The position numbers and the translations under genes are program-made. The notes under the pieces were generated by a model that saw only the letters and a program-made list of their open reading frames with translations, was not told the origin of the DNA and made no database searches. DNA of 64,000 bases, from NCBI GenBank assembly GCA_963773845.1, contig CAVZCU010000009.1, positions 372,001-436,000 of the forward strand, in the 5' to 3' direction. Source of the DNA: SIAJ01 sp963773845. GTDB taxonomy: Bacteria; Planctomycetota; Planctomycetia; Gemmatales; Gemmataceae. Below, in pieces: positions 36,207 through 46,287 of this stretch. Within the stretch, counting starts at the first letter, position 1. Every line of letters begins with the position of its first letter.

Positions 36207-37094
36207 ATGATTCGTCTTGCGCGTTACTTGGCCCCTGCCATCGCCTGTGTCGCCTCGATCGCCGCGACCGCGGCTGAGCCGATCAAACATCGCATCCTGT
36301 TCGCCGAATACGGCAAGGGCCCGAATCGTCTTGTGGAGCTGGACGAAGCCGGCAAGGTGACCTGGGAATACAAGTTCCCGGGAATTGCGGTCATTTTCCA
36401 AGTTCTTCCAAATGGGCACGTTCTCTACGCGCACGGCGGAACGCCGACGGGTGTCACGGAAATCGATCGCAACAAGAAAGTGGTTTGGGATTATGTCAGC
36501 AAGTGTCCCCAGGTGCTGGGCTGCGAACGCCTGCCGAACGGCGACACGCTGATCGCCGAACAGGGACCGTGTCGGGCAGTCCAGGTCGACGCGAAGGGAA
36601 ACGTGGTGCGCGTCACGCCATTAACGACGACGGAGAAAGGCTATCACCTCCAGGTCCGCAACATTCACAAACTGGCCAATGGAGACATCCTGGCGGCACA
36701 TGAAGGCGAAGGGGCGATTCGCGAAGTGGATCCGACCGGTAAGGTGGTCTGGGAATTCACCAAGGTCGAGAACACCGGCGAAGCGATTCGACTCTCCAAC
36801 GGCAACACGCTCATCTCCTGCGGTACGCAAAAGCGAATCATCGAGGTGACGCCCGACGGGAAAATCGTCTGGGAGTTTGGCCCCAAGGATGCCCCCGAAT
36901 TGAATCTGACGTGGATATCCAGTTTGCAAGTTTTGAAAAACGGACATTATGTCGTCGGCAATTTTCTCCGCGGACAGGAAGGCAAGGGAGCGCACGCGTT
37001 TGAAGTGACCCGCGACAAAAAGGTCGTATGGAAATTCGCCGACCATAAACTCGCCAAGTCGATCACGACCATCCGCGTGCTGGATGATCGTTGA
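36207..37094 (+). CDS. Secreted beta-propeller protein (arylsulfotransferase-like repeats)
   Basis: 295 residues with a signal peptide (YLAPAIACVASIAATAAEP). Five to six repeats of the form 'xRLPNGDTLIAExG...VxExDxxGKVVWEF' follow (VTWEYKFPG, VVWDYVSK, LANGDILAAHEGEGAIREVD, VVWEFTKVENTGEAIRLSNG, IVWEFGPKD). Repeats of this kind are seen in the ASST/SMP-30-like propellers of planctomycetes. Likely exported, substrate or ligand unknown. It follows the giant propeller gene on the same strand. Confidence 0.8.
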   Translation: MIRLARYLAPAIACVASIAATAAEPIKHRILFAEYGKGPNRLVELDEAGKVTWEYKFPGIAVIFQVLPNGHVLYAHGGTPTGVTEIDRNKKVVWDYVSKCPQVLGCERLPNGDTLIAEQGPCRAVQVDAKGNVVRVTPLTTTEKGYHLQVRNIHKLANGDILAAHEGEGAIREVDPTGKVVWEFTKVENTGEAIRLSNGNTLISCGTQKRIIEVTPDGKIVWEFGPKDAPELNLTWISSLQVLKNGHYVVGNFLRGQEGKGAHAFEVTRDKKVVWKFADHKLAKSITTIRVLDDR

Positions 37095-37499
37095 GACGCA
37101 AGTCGAAGCACACCGTTTGCTGCCGCGGAACTTCCGGCGATCTCCACTCTTGGAATCGGCAGTTGGGAGAGTTCCGCCGCGATCAAGACACAATGGGCCT
37201 TTGGATTTGCCACAACCTGTCCAATCGTCGCTATTGATACATTTGCCCCCCTCGACTTCGATGTTTCTCGTAGGCGAATCGATTGATCCCCCTGTTCGGT
37301 CCGGATAGACTAAGGGGTGACGATCAGTGCCGGACCGGCCCGGACTCCGTGCAATTGACAAAGACCGCTCCATCGGTTCCCGGTCTGCCCGACCGGCAGA
37401 GTTTTCCCGAACGGCCTCAATCCCTTCCGTGCGCCGGTCCGACCCAATCGGGTAAGTACCTTGGTTTGGGCGTTCGGCGATCTGGAGGAGCTATTCACC
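37095..37499. other. 405-base intergenic region, no gene
   Basis: No supported coding frame on either strand. An imperfect inverted repeat (about 37122-37182; GCGGAACTTCC and GGAGAGTTCCGCCGC) is visible near the left end, perhaps a terminator or regulator site of the preceding propeller gene. The right end carries GGAGGAG (37484-37490), the ribosome-binding site of the DUF1573 gene. Confidence 0.55.
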
Positions 37500-38568
37500 A
37501 TGCGCCGACTCCTTGTGACGCTCGCCAGTTTTGCTTGCGTGCTTTCCGCTTCCGCTCAGGAAAATGCGGTCCGGCCGATCCCGTGGGCGAACAAATTCTT
37601 TAGCGGTAAGACCGCTTCGCCGCCTCCCGTCATCCTGCACGACTTCGGCACTCTGCCGCAAGGCACCATCAAGACGCACCGATTTAAGATGAGCAACATC
37701 TACGCGGTTCCGATGCAGGTGACCGTGCCGAATCCGTCGTGCCGCTGCGTTTCGATCCTGGAATACACGGGCCGGATGGGGCCTCGCGAGACCGGCTACA
37801 TCGACATTCAGATCGACACATCGCGGGTCGAGGGGCCGCGCAAGATCGAGCTGCGGGTCAAATTCGAGGGCCGAGACCCGACGACCAAGAACCTATTCTG
37901 GTCGTACGCGGAAGTGGAAATTCGCGCGGTCAGCCGTCCGGACATTTCCATCAAGCCGGGGGCAATCCAGTTTGGCACCGTGCCGACCGGACAAAAGACG
38001 GACAAGGCAGTGACCATTGTTTACAGCGGTCGGCAGCGCGATTGGCAAATCAGCGAGTTTAGCGGCTTCAACAAGTCATACCTCGACGTTGCGGTTGCCA
38101 AGGTGAATGTGCGCGGCGGGGTCGCCTATCAGGTGGCGCACGACCCTCAAGGCCAACGCGCCGCCGGGCGCCGTGGACGAACAGATCGTTCTCAAAACCA
38201 ACGACAAGGAATCGCCCATATTAACCCTCAGCGCCCAGGGAATGGTGCAGGCTCCGCTCACGGTGGTGGGAACACAACCGGGCAACATTCTGAGGATGGG
38301 CGGAGTCGAGATCGGCAAGAAGTCGGAGAAACGCGTCATCATTCGCGCCGATAAGCCATTCAAAGTCTCGGACATTACCGGCCAAGGGGATGGAGTGACC
38401 GCACCTTTGATTCCCAAGAAGGACGATGAAGCTCGGCCTTCGCAAGCCGTTGTCGTCATTTTTAGCCCAGATAAGCCGGGGCCCATCAAGAAGGAACTCA
38501 CGGTTAAGACAACGAACGGCGACTCAATCGTGCTGAAAGTGGAAGCGGTCGGGACCGAGCCAAAGTAA
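37500..38568 (+). CDS. Secreted DUF1573 protein (frameshifted near 38131)
   Basis: ATG 37500 has GGAGGAG ten bases upstream. Signal peptide LVTLASFACVLSASAQE is followed by the DUF1573 domain: ILHDFGTLPQGTIKTHRFKM and VPNPSCRCVSILEYTGRMGP (residues ~45-100), the usual DUF1573 CxC region. After RGGVAYQV the frame changes (one surplus G in GGTGGCGC), and the next frame continues RTTLKANAPPGAVDEQIVLK to the stop at 38568, with more Ig-like beta strands. The intact protein would be about 356 residues, exported, function unknown. The BFD-like gene starts seven bases after its stop. Confidence 0.8.
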
Positions 38569-38574
38569 GCTTGC

Positions 38575-38865
38575 ATGAACCTCGATGACCATGTCTGCTT
38601 GTGCTTCCGCGTGTCCCGGCGGAAGCTCGAGAGTTTTGTCCGGCTTCATCATCCGAAAGTGGCCAGTCAATTATCGCAGTGCGGCGGGGCCGGCACGGGA
38701 TGCGGGTGGTGTGTCCCGTTTCTCAAGCAAATCTTCCAGCGCGCGGCTTCGGGCAGTCTCATCGAGTTGGAAACGCTCACGGCCGAGGAATATGAGCGCC
38801 GCCGGGCTGGCTACATTCACGAAGGCAAAGGCACGCCCCCGCCCGGGGCCGAACCCAAGTCGTGA
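38575..38865 (+). CDS. BFD-like [2Fe-2S] protein
   Basis: 96 residues. The bacterioferritin-associated-ferredoxin-type motif is complete: VCLCFRV at the N-terminus and SQCGGAGTGCGWCVPFLK in the middle, giving the C-x-C ... C-x6-C-x2-C-like cysteine set for one [2Fe-2S] cluster. The C-terminal 35 residues are charged and proline-rich. Position six bases after the DUF1573 gene suggests cotranscription, but no functional link is known. Confidence 0.82.
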   Translation: MNLDDHVCLCFRVSRRKLESFVRLHHPKVASQLSQCGGAGTGCGWCVPFLKQIFQRAASGSLIELETLTAEEYERRRAGYIHEGKGTPPPGAEPKS

Positions 38866-39021
38866 CACAAGTGTCCGTCCGCCATTCCAGCAACCCACCT
38901 TCGCGCACGAACTGCAGAAGGCCCATGGGCATCCGCCAAGCACGAACGCCGATAGCCGTTACGACTGACGTCGATTACCTGTCCAATCGCGGTAAAATAG
39001 AGTGGCAGCTGGAGACATGGC

Positions 39022-39660
39022 ATGGCGGAGTACGTGCGACGGCGGAAACCACCCCCGAGCCATCCGTATTGGGCTCGGCTGCACGATCGCGCCCACCCGC
39101 CACCGTTGTTCGGCCCGATCGTCACCGCAACAATTATTGGACTTGGGATGGGCCTCTATAGCGGCATGCGTCCCACCTTTGCGATGTCGGAGGCAGTCCG
39201 AGTCGCTGGCTTCGCGGCCGCCGGTGTTGCCGGCGCCGCTTTTTTCATCGGCGCCAGCGTACTGGCCGTCGATGCCTCGCGGCAAATGTCGCGACACGAG
39301 CGCTGGGCAGCCGCTGCCGTCGGCGGGACGGTGACGGCAGCCGTTGTCTTCATCGTGATTGTCTTCGTCCTTATCCCCATCTTGGCGTGGTATTCCGCTT
39401 GCTCGGGGAAGGGCCCCTGGCTGGGCATGCTATACGGCGCATTGATTTCCGGTGTGCCGGTCGCGGGCATTGCGGCCATTTCCTGGCAGCGCTGGAACGA
39501 TCGTCAAAAGCACTGGCCGCGCTGGGAACGAATGCGAACTCTGAGTCGTCGAACAAGTCTCAACATCGTCGAAGTCCCGTCCACACCGAGCGGCTCGGGG
39601 CAATCAACGCCGCTGCAATCGGAATCCTCGCCAGCCATAAATGAAACGAGCACCCAGTAG
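39022..39660 (+). CDS. Four-helix membrane protein of unknown function
   Basis: 212 residues, no recognised domain. Predicted transmembrane segments are IVTATIIGLGMGLYSG, VAGFAAAGVAGAAFFIGASV, VFIVIVFVLIPILAWY and GMLYGALISGVPVAGIAAI, with short loops. The N-terminal 30 residues are basic and proline-rich. The C-terminal 50 residues are soluble and Ser/Thr-rich. The Cys in WYSACSGKG is the only one in the protein. It stands alone between the BFD-like gene and a repeat region. Confidence 0.6.
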   Translation: MAEYVRRRKPPPSHPYWARLHDRAHPPPLFGPIVTATIIGLGMGLYSGMRPTFAMSEAVRVAGFAAAGVAGAAFFIGASVLAVDASRQMSRHERWAAAAVGGTVTAAVVFIVIVFVLIPILAWYSACSGKGPWLGMLYGALISGVPVAGIAAISWQRWNDRQKHWPRWERMRTLSRRTSLNIVEVPSTPSGSGQSTPLQSESSPAINETSTQ

Positions 39661-39974
39661 GCTGTCGGCGAACCGGAGACGGGTGGGGGATCCGGCGAGA
39701 TACCGCCGACCCCTGCGCAGCCAATAGGTCAGTATCGGCGAAAATGCCGGCAAGAGGATTAGGATTAAGATGATGACTAGATTGGGAAGAGGATCAAGAG
39801 AAACAGTTAAGAGTAAGATTAGGACCTGAGCGCGAGGCTTCCGCTGATCTTTCTCCTAATCTGAATCTTGCTCTTAATCCTCTTCCTAATCGTAATCTTC
39901 ATCGTAATCCTAATCTTCTTGATCCGGATGGCGACCGCGCCCCTGGCAATGCATTAACTGCGAATCGTTCACCC
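39661..39974. other. 314-base intergenic region dominated by an A/T-rich palindrome
   Basis: The interval is filled mostly by the repeat at 39752-39921. No coding frame is supported. The first ninety bases look ordinary; no terminator with U tract was seen. Confidence 0.7.
39752..39921. repeat. Long imperfect palindrome of AGGATTAAGA words
   Basis: Left arm about 39752-39826 (GAGGATTAGGATTAAGATGA) and right arm about 39850-39921 (AATCGTAATCCTAATCTTC) pair over ~70 bases with many mismatches. The words GATTAGGAT / ATCCTAATC repeat inside each arm. Its low GC content stands out strongly from the surroundings. Confidence 0.78.
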
Positions 39975-40997
39975 ATGTCGCGAAAACCTGTTGCTTTGAT
40001 CACCGGCGCCAGTGGCGAGATTGGCCACGGCCTCATCGAGTCCCTTTCGGATGCCCCCGATCGCCCGGTCGTGACGCTCGACCTGGCGCCGCTCGAACCC
40101 GGCGCTCGCCGGCCGCGTTCGTCAGCACTATGTCGGGTCGATACTCGATCCGCAATTGCTCGATCGCATCCTCGCCGAATACGAGATCGACCTGGTCTTC
40201 CATTTCGCGGCGGTGCTGTCAACACGCGGGGAGTTCGCCCCGATGACGGCACACAAGGTGAATGTCGAAGGCACGCTGATGATGCTCGAATTCGCCCAGA
40301 AGCAGGGCGAATCGCACGGCCGGCCGGTGGTATTCCTGTATCCCTCGTCGATCGCCGCTTATGGGTTGCCTTCTCTCGATGCCAAGGCTCGCGCGGGCCG
40401 CGTGCGTGAAAATCAATTCAATTCGCCCACGACGATGTATGGCTGCAACAAACTCTACGGTGAATTGCTGGGCACGTATTACGCGGGCCATTACAAGCAA
40501 CTGGCCGTACACCAGGTGCGGGGCAAGGTCGACTTCCGCTCGATTCGATTCCCCGGCTTGATTTCCGCGGTCACGACGCCGAGCGGTGGAACCTCCGACT
40601 ATGCGCCGGAGATGATCCACGCGGCCGCCCAGGGACGCCCTACGCATGCTTTGTCCGGCCGGATACGCGCATCCCCTTCATGGCCATGCCCGACGCCATC
40701 GACGCGATTTTGCATCTGTCGGCAACACCACGCGAACGCTTATCGCAAGCGGTCTATAATCTCGGCGCCTTCAGCCCTACCGCGGCCGAGATTCGCGACG
40801 AGGTCTTGCACGCGTTTCCCAGGGCGGAGATCACATTTCAAGTCGACGAGCGCCGACAGGGAATCGTCGACACTTGGCCGGCCGACGTCGACGATTCGGC
40901 GGCCAAGGCAGACTGGGGGCATCGCCCGCGATTTGGCTTTCGCGAGGCATTTCACGACTATTTGATTCCCACGATCCGCGGACGGTACAATCAGTGA
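39975..40997 (+). CDS. NAD-dependent epimerase/dehydratase (two frameshifts)
   Basis: The Rossmann start VALITGASGEIGHGLIESL is at ATG 39975. At about 40105 a surplus base shifts the frame (the ancestral frame reads RQHYVGSILDPQLLDRILAEY), then DLVFHFAAVLSTRGEF, VFLYPSSIAAYGLPS and the catalytic YxxxK as MYGCNKLYGE. A second lesion at ~40648 (a C missing in GCCCTACG) shifts again to CFVRPDTRIPFMAMPDAIDA and the stop at 40997. With both corrected the protein is ~340 residues, in the extended SDR family near UDP-sugar epimerases and L-threonine dehydrogenase. The two lesions look more like indel errors than decay. Confidence 0.8.
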
Positions 40998-41042
40998 GTA
41001 GGTCCGCCGAGCCAAGGCGGACCCCGTTCTGCGGAGTTGAAC

Positions 41043-41321
41043 ATGCCTCTCTACGTTTACCAGGTGATCGAAGCCGACGGCAGCGACGGTGACGTCTTTG
41101 AAGTGATGCAGCGCATGAGCGACGCACCGCTGACTGTCCATCCGGAGAATGGCAAGCCGGTTCGGCGGATCATCGCCGCCCCCAATGCGGTCACACGCTT
41201 TGGCGCGGGCAACCTGAGTAACGATCGACTGGGGAAGCTGGGCTTTACCAAGTATGAAAAGGCCGGCGATGGCCACTACGAAAAGACGGCGGGCTCGGGC
41301 CCGGATGTGATCAAGGGTTGA
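41043..41321 (+). CDS. FmdB-like protein without zinc-ribbon cysteines
   Basis: 92 residues from ATG 41043 (MPLYVYQVIEADGSDGD). The alignment to the FmdB/CxxC zinc ribbon family is clear (MPxYxYxC...DFEVxQxMSDxPL...CPxCGxPVRRII). Here the segments read YVYQVIEADGSDGDVFEVM and LTVHPENGKPVRRIIA, so all four metal-ligand cysteines are replaced. The rest (GFTKYEKAGDGHYEKTAG) also matches the family tail. It may retain only the fold. Function of FmdB proteins is not established. Confidence 0.75.
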   Translation: MPLYVYQVIEADGSDGDVFEVMQRMSDAPLTVHPENGKPVRRIIAAPNAVTRFGAGNLSNDRLGKLGFTKYEKAGDGHYEKTAGSGPDVIKG

Positions 41322-41327
41322 ACGGCG

Positions 41328-43968
41328 TCATCCGGGCGGAGCGCCCACCGGTTGATTATTGAGGATGTGAGCCAAAGGGCAGGAATCGCCATATTGCAGA
41401 AACTTCTGCGGTTCAGTCGGCAAATCGACGGGGACCTCGGTTGTCGGCACCAGCGGAGAACCTCCTGGCGTGCCCGTTTTTCGGTAGTTCCCCTGCGCGG
41501 TCACGAATTTGGCATTGGGATCGGCGCCGACTCGTGCGGGCTCCCCGATAAAGTAGTTCCGCTCGACGACAATCTTGTTCTGTGGCCGCTTCATGATTTC
41601 AGGCGGGTCCTCGCAGACGATGCCAGCTTCGGCCTGAAACGTGTTATTGACAATCCGCACCTGCCAGATCGCCTCGGCGGGTGGCATCTGTTTTCGGAAC
41701 AGGACTCCATTGGGCGCTCGGCCCGCTCGGCAATGCCGAATCTCGATGCCGCCCGCACTTCCGTCGAATTGAAACGCCGCCGATGAAAACGGCCCCTCGG
41801 CGACGCAGCCATCAATTTGCACATTTTGGCTGCCTTGCGGCGGCATTCCCTTGGCTGCGTATTCAGCCTTAAACAACACGGCTGCCCCGCTCGGCTTGCC
41901 GCCCGGGTTTGCGAAACGGCATTTGTGAATCTTGACGGGACGGTCCTTGTCGGCCACGCAGTCGTGAACGGCAAGGCCCGCCTTGCCAGCGTTGAGCATG
42001 TCAACGCCGTCCAGTTCCAGGCCTGAACAATGCCCGTGCAGTCGGACCGCGTAATCGATTTGCCCACCGGCATCGAACGTGATTCCCGAGATGCGCGCGC
42101 CCTCCGTATTCGCCAGCGAGAGTAATGCAGAGGGGTGTTGGTTTCCCGGCGCCTTCCAGACGACCCGCTTGCCTTCGGCCGCCTTCAGGACCAATCCCTT
42201 CGTCTGCGAGGCCACGCCAAATTCCGCCCACTCGTCATCTTGAATGACGATCGTGTCGCCGGGCCGGAAATCCTCGAGTGCTTTTTTGAGAGACGAGTAA
42301 TGCAGCGGCAGCTTTGCCCGGGTTCTTGGTCAGCACGAGGGTGCGCGGCTCATTGCTGATGGGCGGTGGCGCCGGGGGAGTTTTCTCCCGAAAGCCGAAC
42401 CAGTACGCGGCTGCGGCTCCCCCGCCGATTAAGATGGCGCCGGCGGCAATTAGCAATATGACGCCGAGGGACGATCGGCGCGGCTTTCGGTAGTGCTGCG
42501 ACGATTTCGCGGTCGGCGCCTTCATCGTCTCCGTCTTCTTCACTCGTCGGCTCGACTTGCCATCACGGCGACGCCGCTCGGTATCCAGATGAGACGCGTT
42601 GGCGGTCTCGGCACTGATTGCTTCCCAGATTTGCGCTCCCGGCGAGGAATCCGGAATTGGCTCGACCACCGGCGCCGGCTTGTTCTTCTGTGTCTCTGCC
42701 TCCGCGACCGCCGAGCGCACGGCGCCCTTGGGCACTGGCTTGGCGGGCGGAGAGTTCGCTGGCTTTGAGTTCTTGTTTGCTGGCGTCGGAGGCGGCTTTG
42801 GTTCGTGAGTCGGCGGCGGGGTCCGTGGCGTCGTCACTATGGTCCGCGGTGCGGCCGAGATCGAAACCGGGCCGCTGTTCGTCCCCTGAGCCGCGATCGA
42901 GAGGACCGGCATCTCCGCTTCGGGCGGCGGCCCAATGGGCGTCTGCGTGAACGGCAAAAGTGCTTCGGCCAGTTTCTCTGGAGTCTCGTAACGATCCTCC
43001 GGCTTCTTCGCCATCATTTTTTCGAGGATGGCCGCGATGTCGGCTGGCACCTCGGGACGCACTTCGCGGATCGGCTTGGGATTTCGCGTCTGATGCCAAA
43101 GCAACTTTTGCGCGACGGATCCCTCCGCAAAGGGGGGATTGCCAGTCAGCAGGAAATAAAAGGTCGCTCCGAGACTGTAAATGTCCGCCCGGCCATCGAC
43201 CGTGTGGCTGTCGATCGCCTGTTCCGGCGCGAGGTAGTCGGCGGTGCCGAGAACGCTTTCGTCGTATTTCTTGGTCAGCAGATCTTGATCGTCGTTAAAG
43301 AATCGAGCCAGGCCAAGGTCGAGGATTTTGACGACGCCGGTGCGATCGACGAGGATATTGCCCGGTTTGATGTCCCGGTGATATAGACCCGAAGCGTGGG
43401 CATGCTGAAGGCCAATCGCGGACCAATAAATGTAGTGGCACGTCCGCGTGACATCCATTTTCCCCGTCTTGCGGACCATGTCCTGAAGACTCGATCCGTC
43501 GACATATTCCATGACGAGAAAGTGCAGGTTCTCGTCTTGATCGATGTCGTACGCCCGGACGATGTTCTGGTGATCCAGGGCGGCGACCGCACGGGCTTCC
43601 CGATAAAAGCGATCCAGGCTCGAGGGGTCAGCAGCTTTGGCGGTGGGCAATACCTTGACCGCCACGCGCCGGCGCATCAATTTATGCTCGCACAGGAAAA
43701 CCTGCCCCATGCCCCCGGAACCCAGCTTTTCGAGGACCTTGTATTTGCCGATCGTGAATCGCTTCCAACGACCCTGTAAAAACTGCTCGGCCTGGAAATA
43801 AGTAAGAAGGCCATCGCGGACGAATAGCCCTGCGATGCCGCTGAGGTCCTTGGGTGTGGCTGGATCGGCTTTGAGTTTGTGGAGGTAGCCCGTCAAGCGC
43901 GGTTCGTCGAGAACGGCGCTCTTTTTAACGAGGTCAACGAATTCATCGACCGTCGTGGGAGCTGGCAT
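41328..43968 (-). CDS. Ser/Thr protein kinase with TM and beta-helix sensor (frameshifted near 42310)
   Basis: The kinase frame starts at ATG 43968. An N-terminal helical region (~1-70) precedes the kinase domain (~75-345) with GSGGMGQVFL (P-loop), RRVAVKVLP (Lys), YHRDIKPGNILV (catalytic loop), ILDLGLA (DLG instead of DFG) and TADYLAPEQ. A Pro/Ser linker follows, then one TM helix (GVILLIAAGAILIGGGAAAA). At ~42310 one surplus A in GGCAAAGCTG shifts the frame; corrected, it reads KLPLHYSSLKKALEDFRPGD and continues as a secreted parallel beta-helix (residues ~585-880; GARISGITFD, NVQIDGCVAEGPF, VRIVNNTFQAEAG). A classic planctomycete receptor kinase; the ligand is unknown. DLG retains the Asp, so activity is expected. 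Confidence 0.85.
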
Positions 43969-44275
43969 CGGGCCACCCTGCTATCGATGCGTCAATCATC
44001 CGACGGGACGAGACGCCGGTTTCTACAACTGCTGACCAGGTTACCGGGGAGGCGGGCGCTGGTTGACGAGATGCCGCCCGGCAGTGCGATTGGAGCTAGG
44101 TCAGGTCCGGCAGAAACTCCAACTATGATATAGAGCAAACTCTCCCCCCTGGGGACCACCGGCGGCATTTTCCTCAAACTTGGACTTGTCACTTGCACGC
44201 CGTTTTCGATTGCAGTCCCCCTTCATTAGACGATAATAACAGAGAGACCGTTGTCCCCGGTAAAGGGCCAAGTCC
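43969..44275. other. 307-base divergent intergenic region
   Basis: Lies between the divergent kinase and coiled-coil genes, so it must hold both promoters, but no convincing boxes or operators are visible. No coding frame is supported. A C-tract/G-tract segment at 44145-44156 is the only notable composition feature. Confidence 0.6.
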
Positions 44276-45973
44276 ATGCCTGCTTCGCCGCTCGAGAGCC
44301 GTATTCGCCAGGTCCGCCGGCGATTGTTCAGCCAGGTCTTGCTGAACCGCATCGGTCTCGCTTGGGGATGTGCCCTTGCGATCGGCTTGATCTGGTTCCT
44401 CGCCGGTCCATTTGTAGCCCCCGGCGAACCGGATTACTTGAAATGGACCATTCTCGCAGCCGCGGCCGGATTGGGGACCGCGATCGCGATCGGGAGCGCT
44501 TACCGCTCATCACCCACGCCGTTGATGGCAGCGTTGGCAATCGACCATCGGTTCGACCTCAAAGAGCGAGTCACGTCGGCGATCAGCCTGGCTCCCTACC
44601 AGCAATCATCGCCCGCCGGTCAAGCCCTGCTGGCCGACGCGAATAGCCGGCTCGAAAGAGTTGCCGTCAAGGGCAAGTTTCCCGTGCGCATCGGCTGGCG
44701 AGCGCTGTTCTTGCCCGGCCAGGCCCTCGCCATCACGCTGCTGGCTCTCTACCCGCCGCCGGTGCTGACGAGCCTGGCGGGCGGCGGCGCCAAGAAGGAT
44801 GACGACTCCGGGCAGAACGAAGAAGCGGACGCCAGGCCGAAGAATTCGATTGTCCGACCGTACATCAAGCCGCCCCTCGAACGACCGAACAAATCCGAGG
44901 AACTGCGACAGCTGGAAGCCGAGTTGGCCAAACTCTACGACGAGCACAATCGCGACCTCACCGTTGAAAAGGACAAGCCGGAACAGGTGCGCATTCGCCA
45001 GGAGAAGATCGCCACTGCCGAGGAGAAACTGAAAAAGCGCGAACAGGAGATGACCACGAAGTTTCAGCAGCTTCAGGAACAGATGGACAAGTTGACCGAA
45101 CTCGAAAATGGCGAATCCCGTCGCGATGGGCCCGCCAAGGATTTGGAAGAGGCCCTGGCCAAGGGCGACTTGCAAAAGGCCAAGGAAGAAGTCGACCGAC
45201 TCAAAAAGAAAGCGCGCGACAAAAAGCTGGACAAGAAAGAGCAGCAGCAACTCAAGGACGAACTCAAGGACATGGAAGACCGCGTCGAGCGCCTGACCCG
45301 CGAACAAGAAAAGAAGAAGCAAAAGCTCAAGGATCTGATCAATAAAGCCAAGCGCGAAAACCGCGACGCCGAATCCCTGGAGCGCGAACTGCAAAACCTG
45401 CAAAAAGACCAGGCGATGACCAAGGAAATGCAAGAACTGGCCAAGTCGATGAAAGCGGCCAAGCAAGCACTCGACATGAACGATTTCGATGGCCTGGCCG
45501 ATCAACTCGACAACGTGTCCAAGCAGCTCGAAGGGATTCAGGACGAACTCCAGGATTTGGACGACATCGAAGAGCATTTGCAAAACCTCAAGGAGATGCG
45601 CAAGGAGGGTTGCAAGGAGTGTGAAGGAGAAGGCAAAAAGAAGGGCGAGCCGGGCGGCGACAAGGACAACGCGAAAGGCCACGCGGAAGGAGCGACTGGC
45701 AAGCGCCCGGAGAACAAGAACGCCCAGACAAGCCCGGGCGACGAGAAACGCGTCCGCGGTTTCTTCGATCCCCGCGGTCGCAAGAATTACGGCGGATCAA
45801 CCAGCGGCCCCGCCTTCAAGAAGGCCAGCAGCGCTGAAATGTCGAAAGAAATTCAGCAAGCCGTCCAGGAAGCGCCGGAAGCGGTCGAAGTCCAACGCTT
45901 GCCCAAGGCGGCCAAGGAGATGGTCAAGGAATACTTCGAGAAACTCGGCGGCCAGGCGCCGCCGAAGAAGTAA
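44276..45973 (+). CDS. Membrane-anchored long coiled-coil protein
   Basis: 565 residues. Two or three TM segments lie near the N-terminus (IGLAWGCALAIGLIWFLAG; LKWTILAAAAGLGTAIAIGS; LFLPGQALAITLLALYPPP). After that comes a ~300-residue, highly charged coiled coil (EELRQLEAELAKLYDEHNR ... LERELQNLQKDQAMTKEMQE) with a DLDDIEEHLQNLKEMRKEG end and a CKEC motif. A Gly/Asn-rich linker and a short C-terminal helical domain follow. It resembles planctomycete proteins annotated DUF4175 or 'hypothetical'. It is probably a structural or scaffolding protein of the cell envelope. No enzymatic motif. Confidence 0.7.
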   Translation: MPASPLESRIRQVRRRLFSQVLLNRIGLAWGCALAIGLIWFLAGPFVAPGEPDYLKWTILAAAAGLGTAIAIGSAYRSSPTPLMAALAIDHRFDLKERVTSAISLAPYQQSSPAGQALLADANSRLERVAVKGKFPVRIGWRALFLPGQALAITLLALYPPPVLTSLAGGGAKKDDDSGQNEEADARPKNSIVRPYIKPPLERPNKSEELRQLEAELAKLYDEHNRDLTVEKDKPEQVRIRQEKIATAEEKLKKREQEMTTKFQQLQEQMDKLTELENGESRRDGPAKDLEEALAKGDLQKAKEEVDRLKKKARDKKLDKKEQQQLKDELKDMEDRVERLTREQEKKKQKLKDLINKAKRENRDAESLERELQNLQKDQAMTKEMQELAKSMKAAKQALDMNDFDGLADQLDNVSKQLEGIQDELQDLDDIEEHLQNLKEMRKEGCKECEGEGKKKGEPGGDKDNAKGHAEGATGKRPENKNAQTSPGDEKRVRGFFDPRGRKNYGGSTSGPAFKKASSAEMSKEIQQAVQEAPEAVEVQRLPKAAKEMVKEYFEKLGGQAPPKK

Positions 45974-46003
45974 GATCCCTTGACGAACGTTCGGAGGGAC
46001 AGA

Positions 46004-46267
46004 ATGAGCGACTCGTCATCTGCGCCGGTCCCGTCCAATCGGCGTAAGCCGAGCTGGTGGCGCGTCATGTCGCTTTTCTGCCTTGTGCTTATGTTTGCGC
46101 AATTCACAACGATGCGCTCCGTCGAAGATTGGCTGCAAGAATCGCTCGTCATCAAGCCCGTGTGGGCGATCGTTATAGTGGGGTCGATCTACGTCGCAAT
46201 GTGGGCAGTCGTGATGTTCGCGTTCTTCAGGTCCGAGTACAGGTGGCTTCGAGCCGGCAACAATTGA
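46004..46267 (+). CDS. Small two-helix membrane protein
   Basis: 87 residues from ATG 46004, with GGAGGG seven bases upstream. It has a Ser/Arg-rich start (MSDSSSAPVPSNRRKPSWW), then TM segments VMSLFCLVLMFAQF and VWAIVIVGSIYVAMWAVVMF and a basic tail. An upstream in-frame start has no ribosome-binding site. Follows the coiled-coil gene by 30 bases and may be cotranscribed. No family recognised. Confidence 0.6.
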   Translation: MSDSSSAPVPSNRRKPSWWRVMSLFCLVLMFAQFTTMRSVEDWLQESLVIKPVWAIVIVGSIYVAMWAVVMFAFFRSEYRWLRAGNN

Positions 46268-46287
46268 GATTGTCAGCGAAGAACCCG

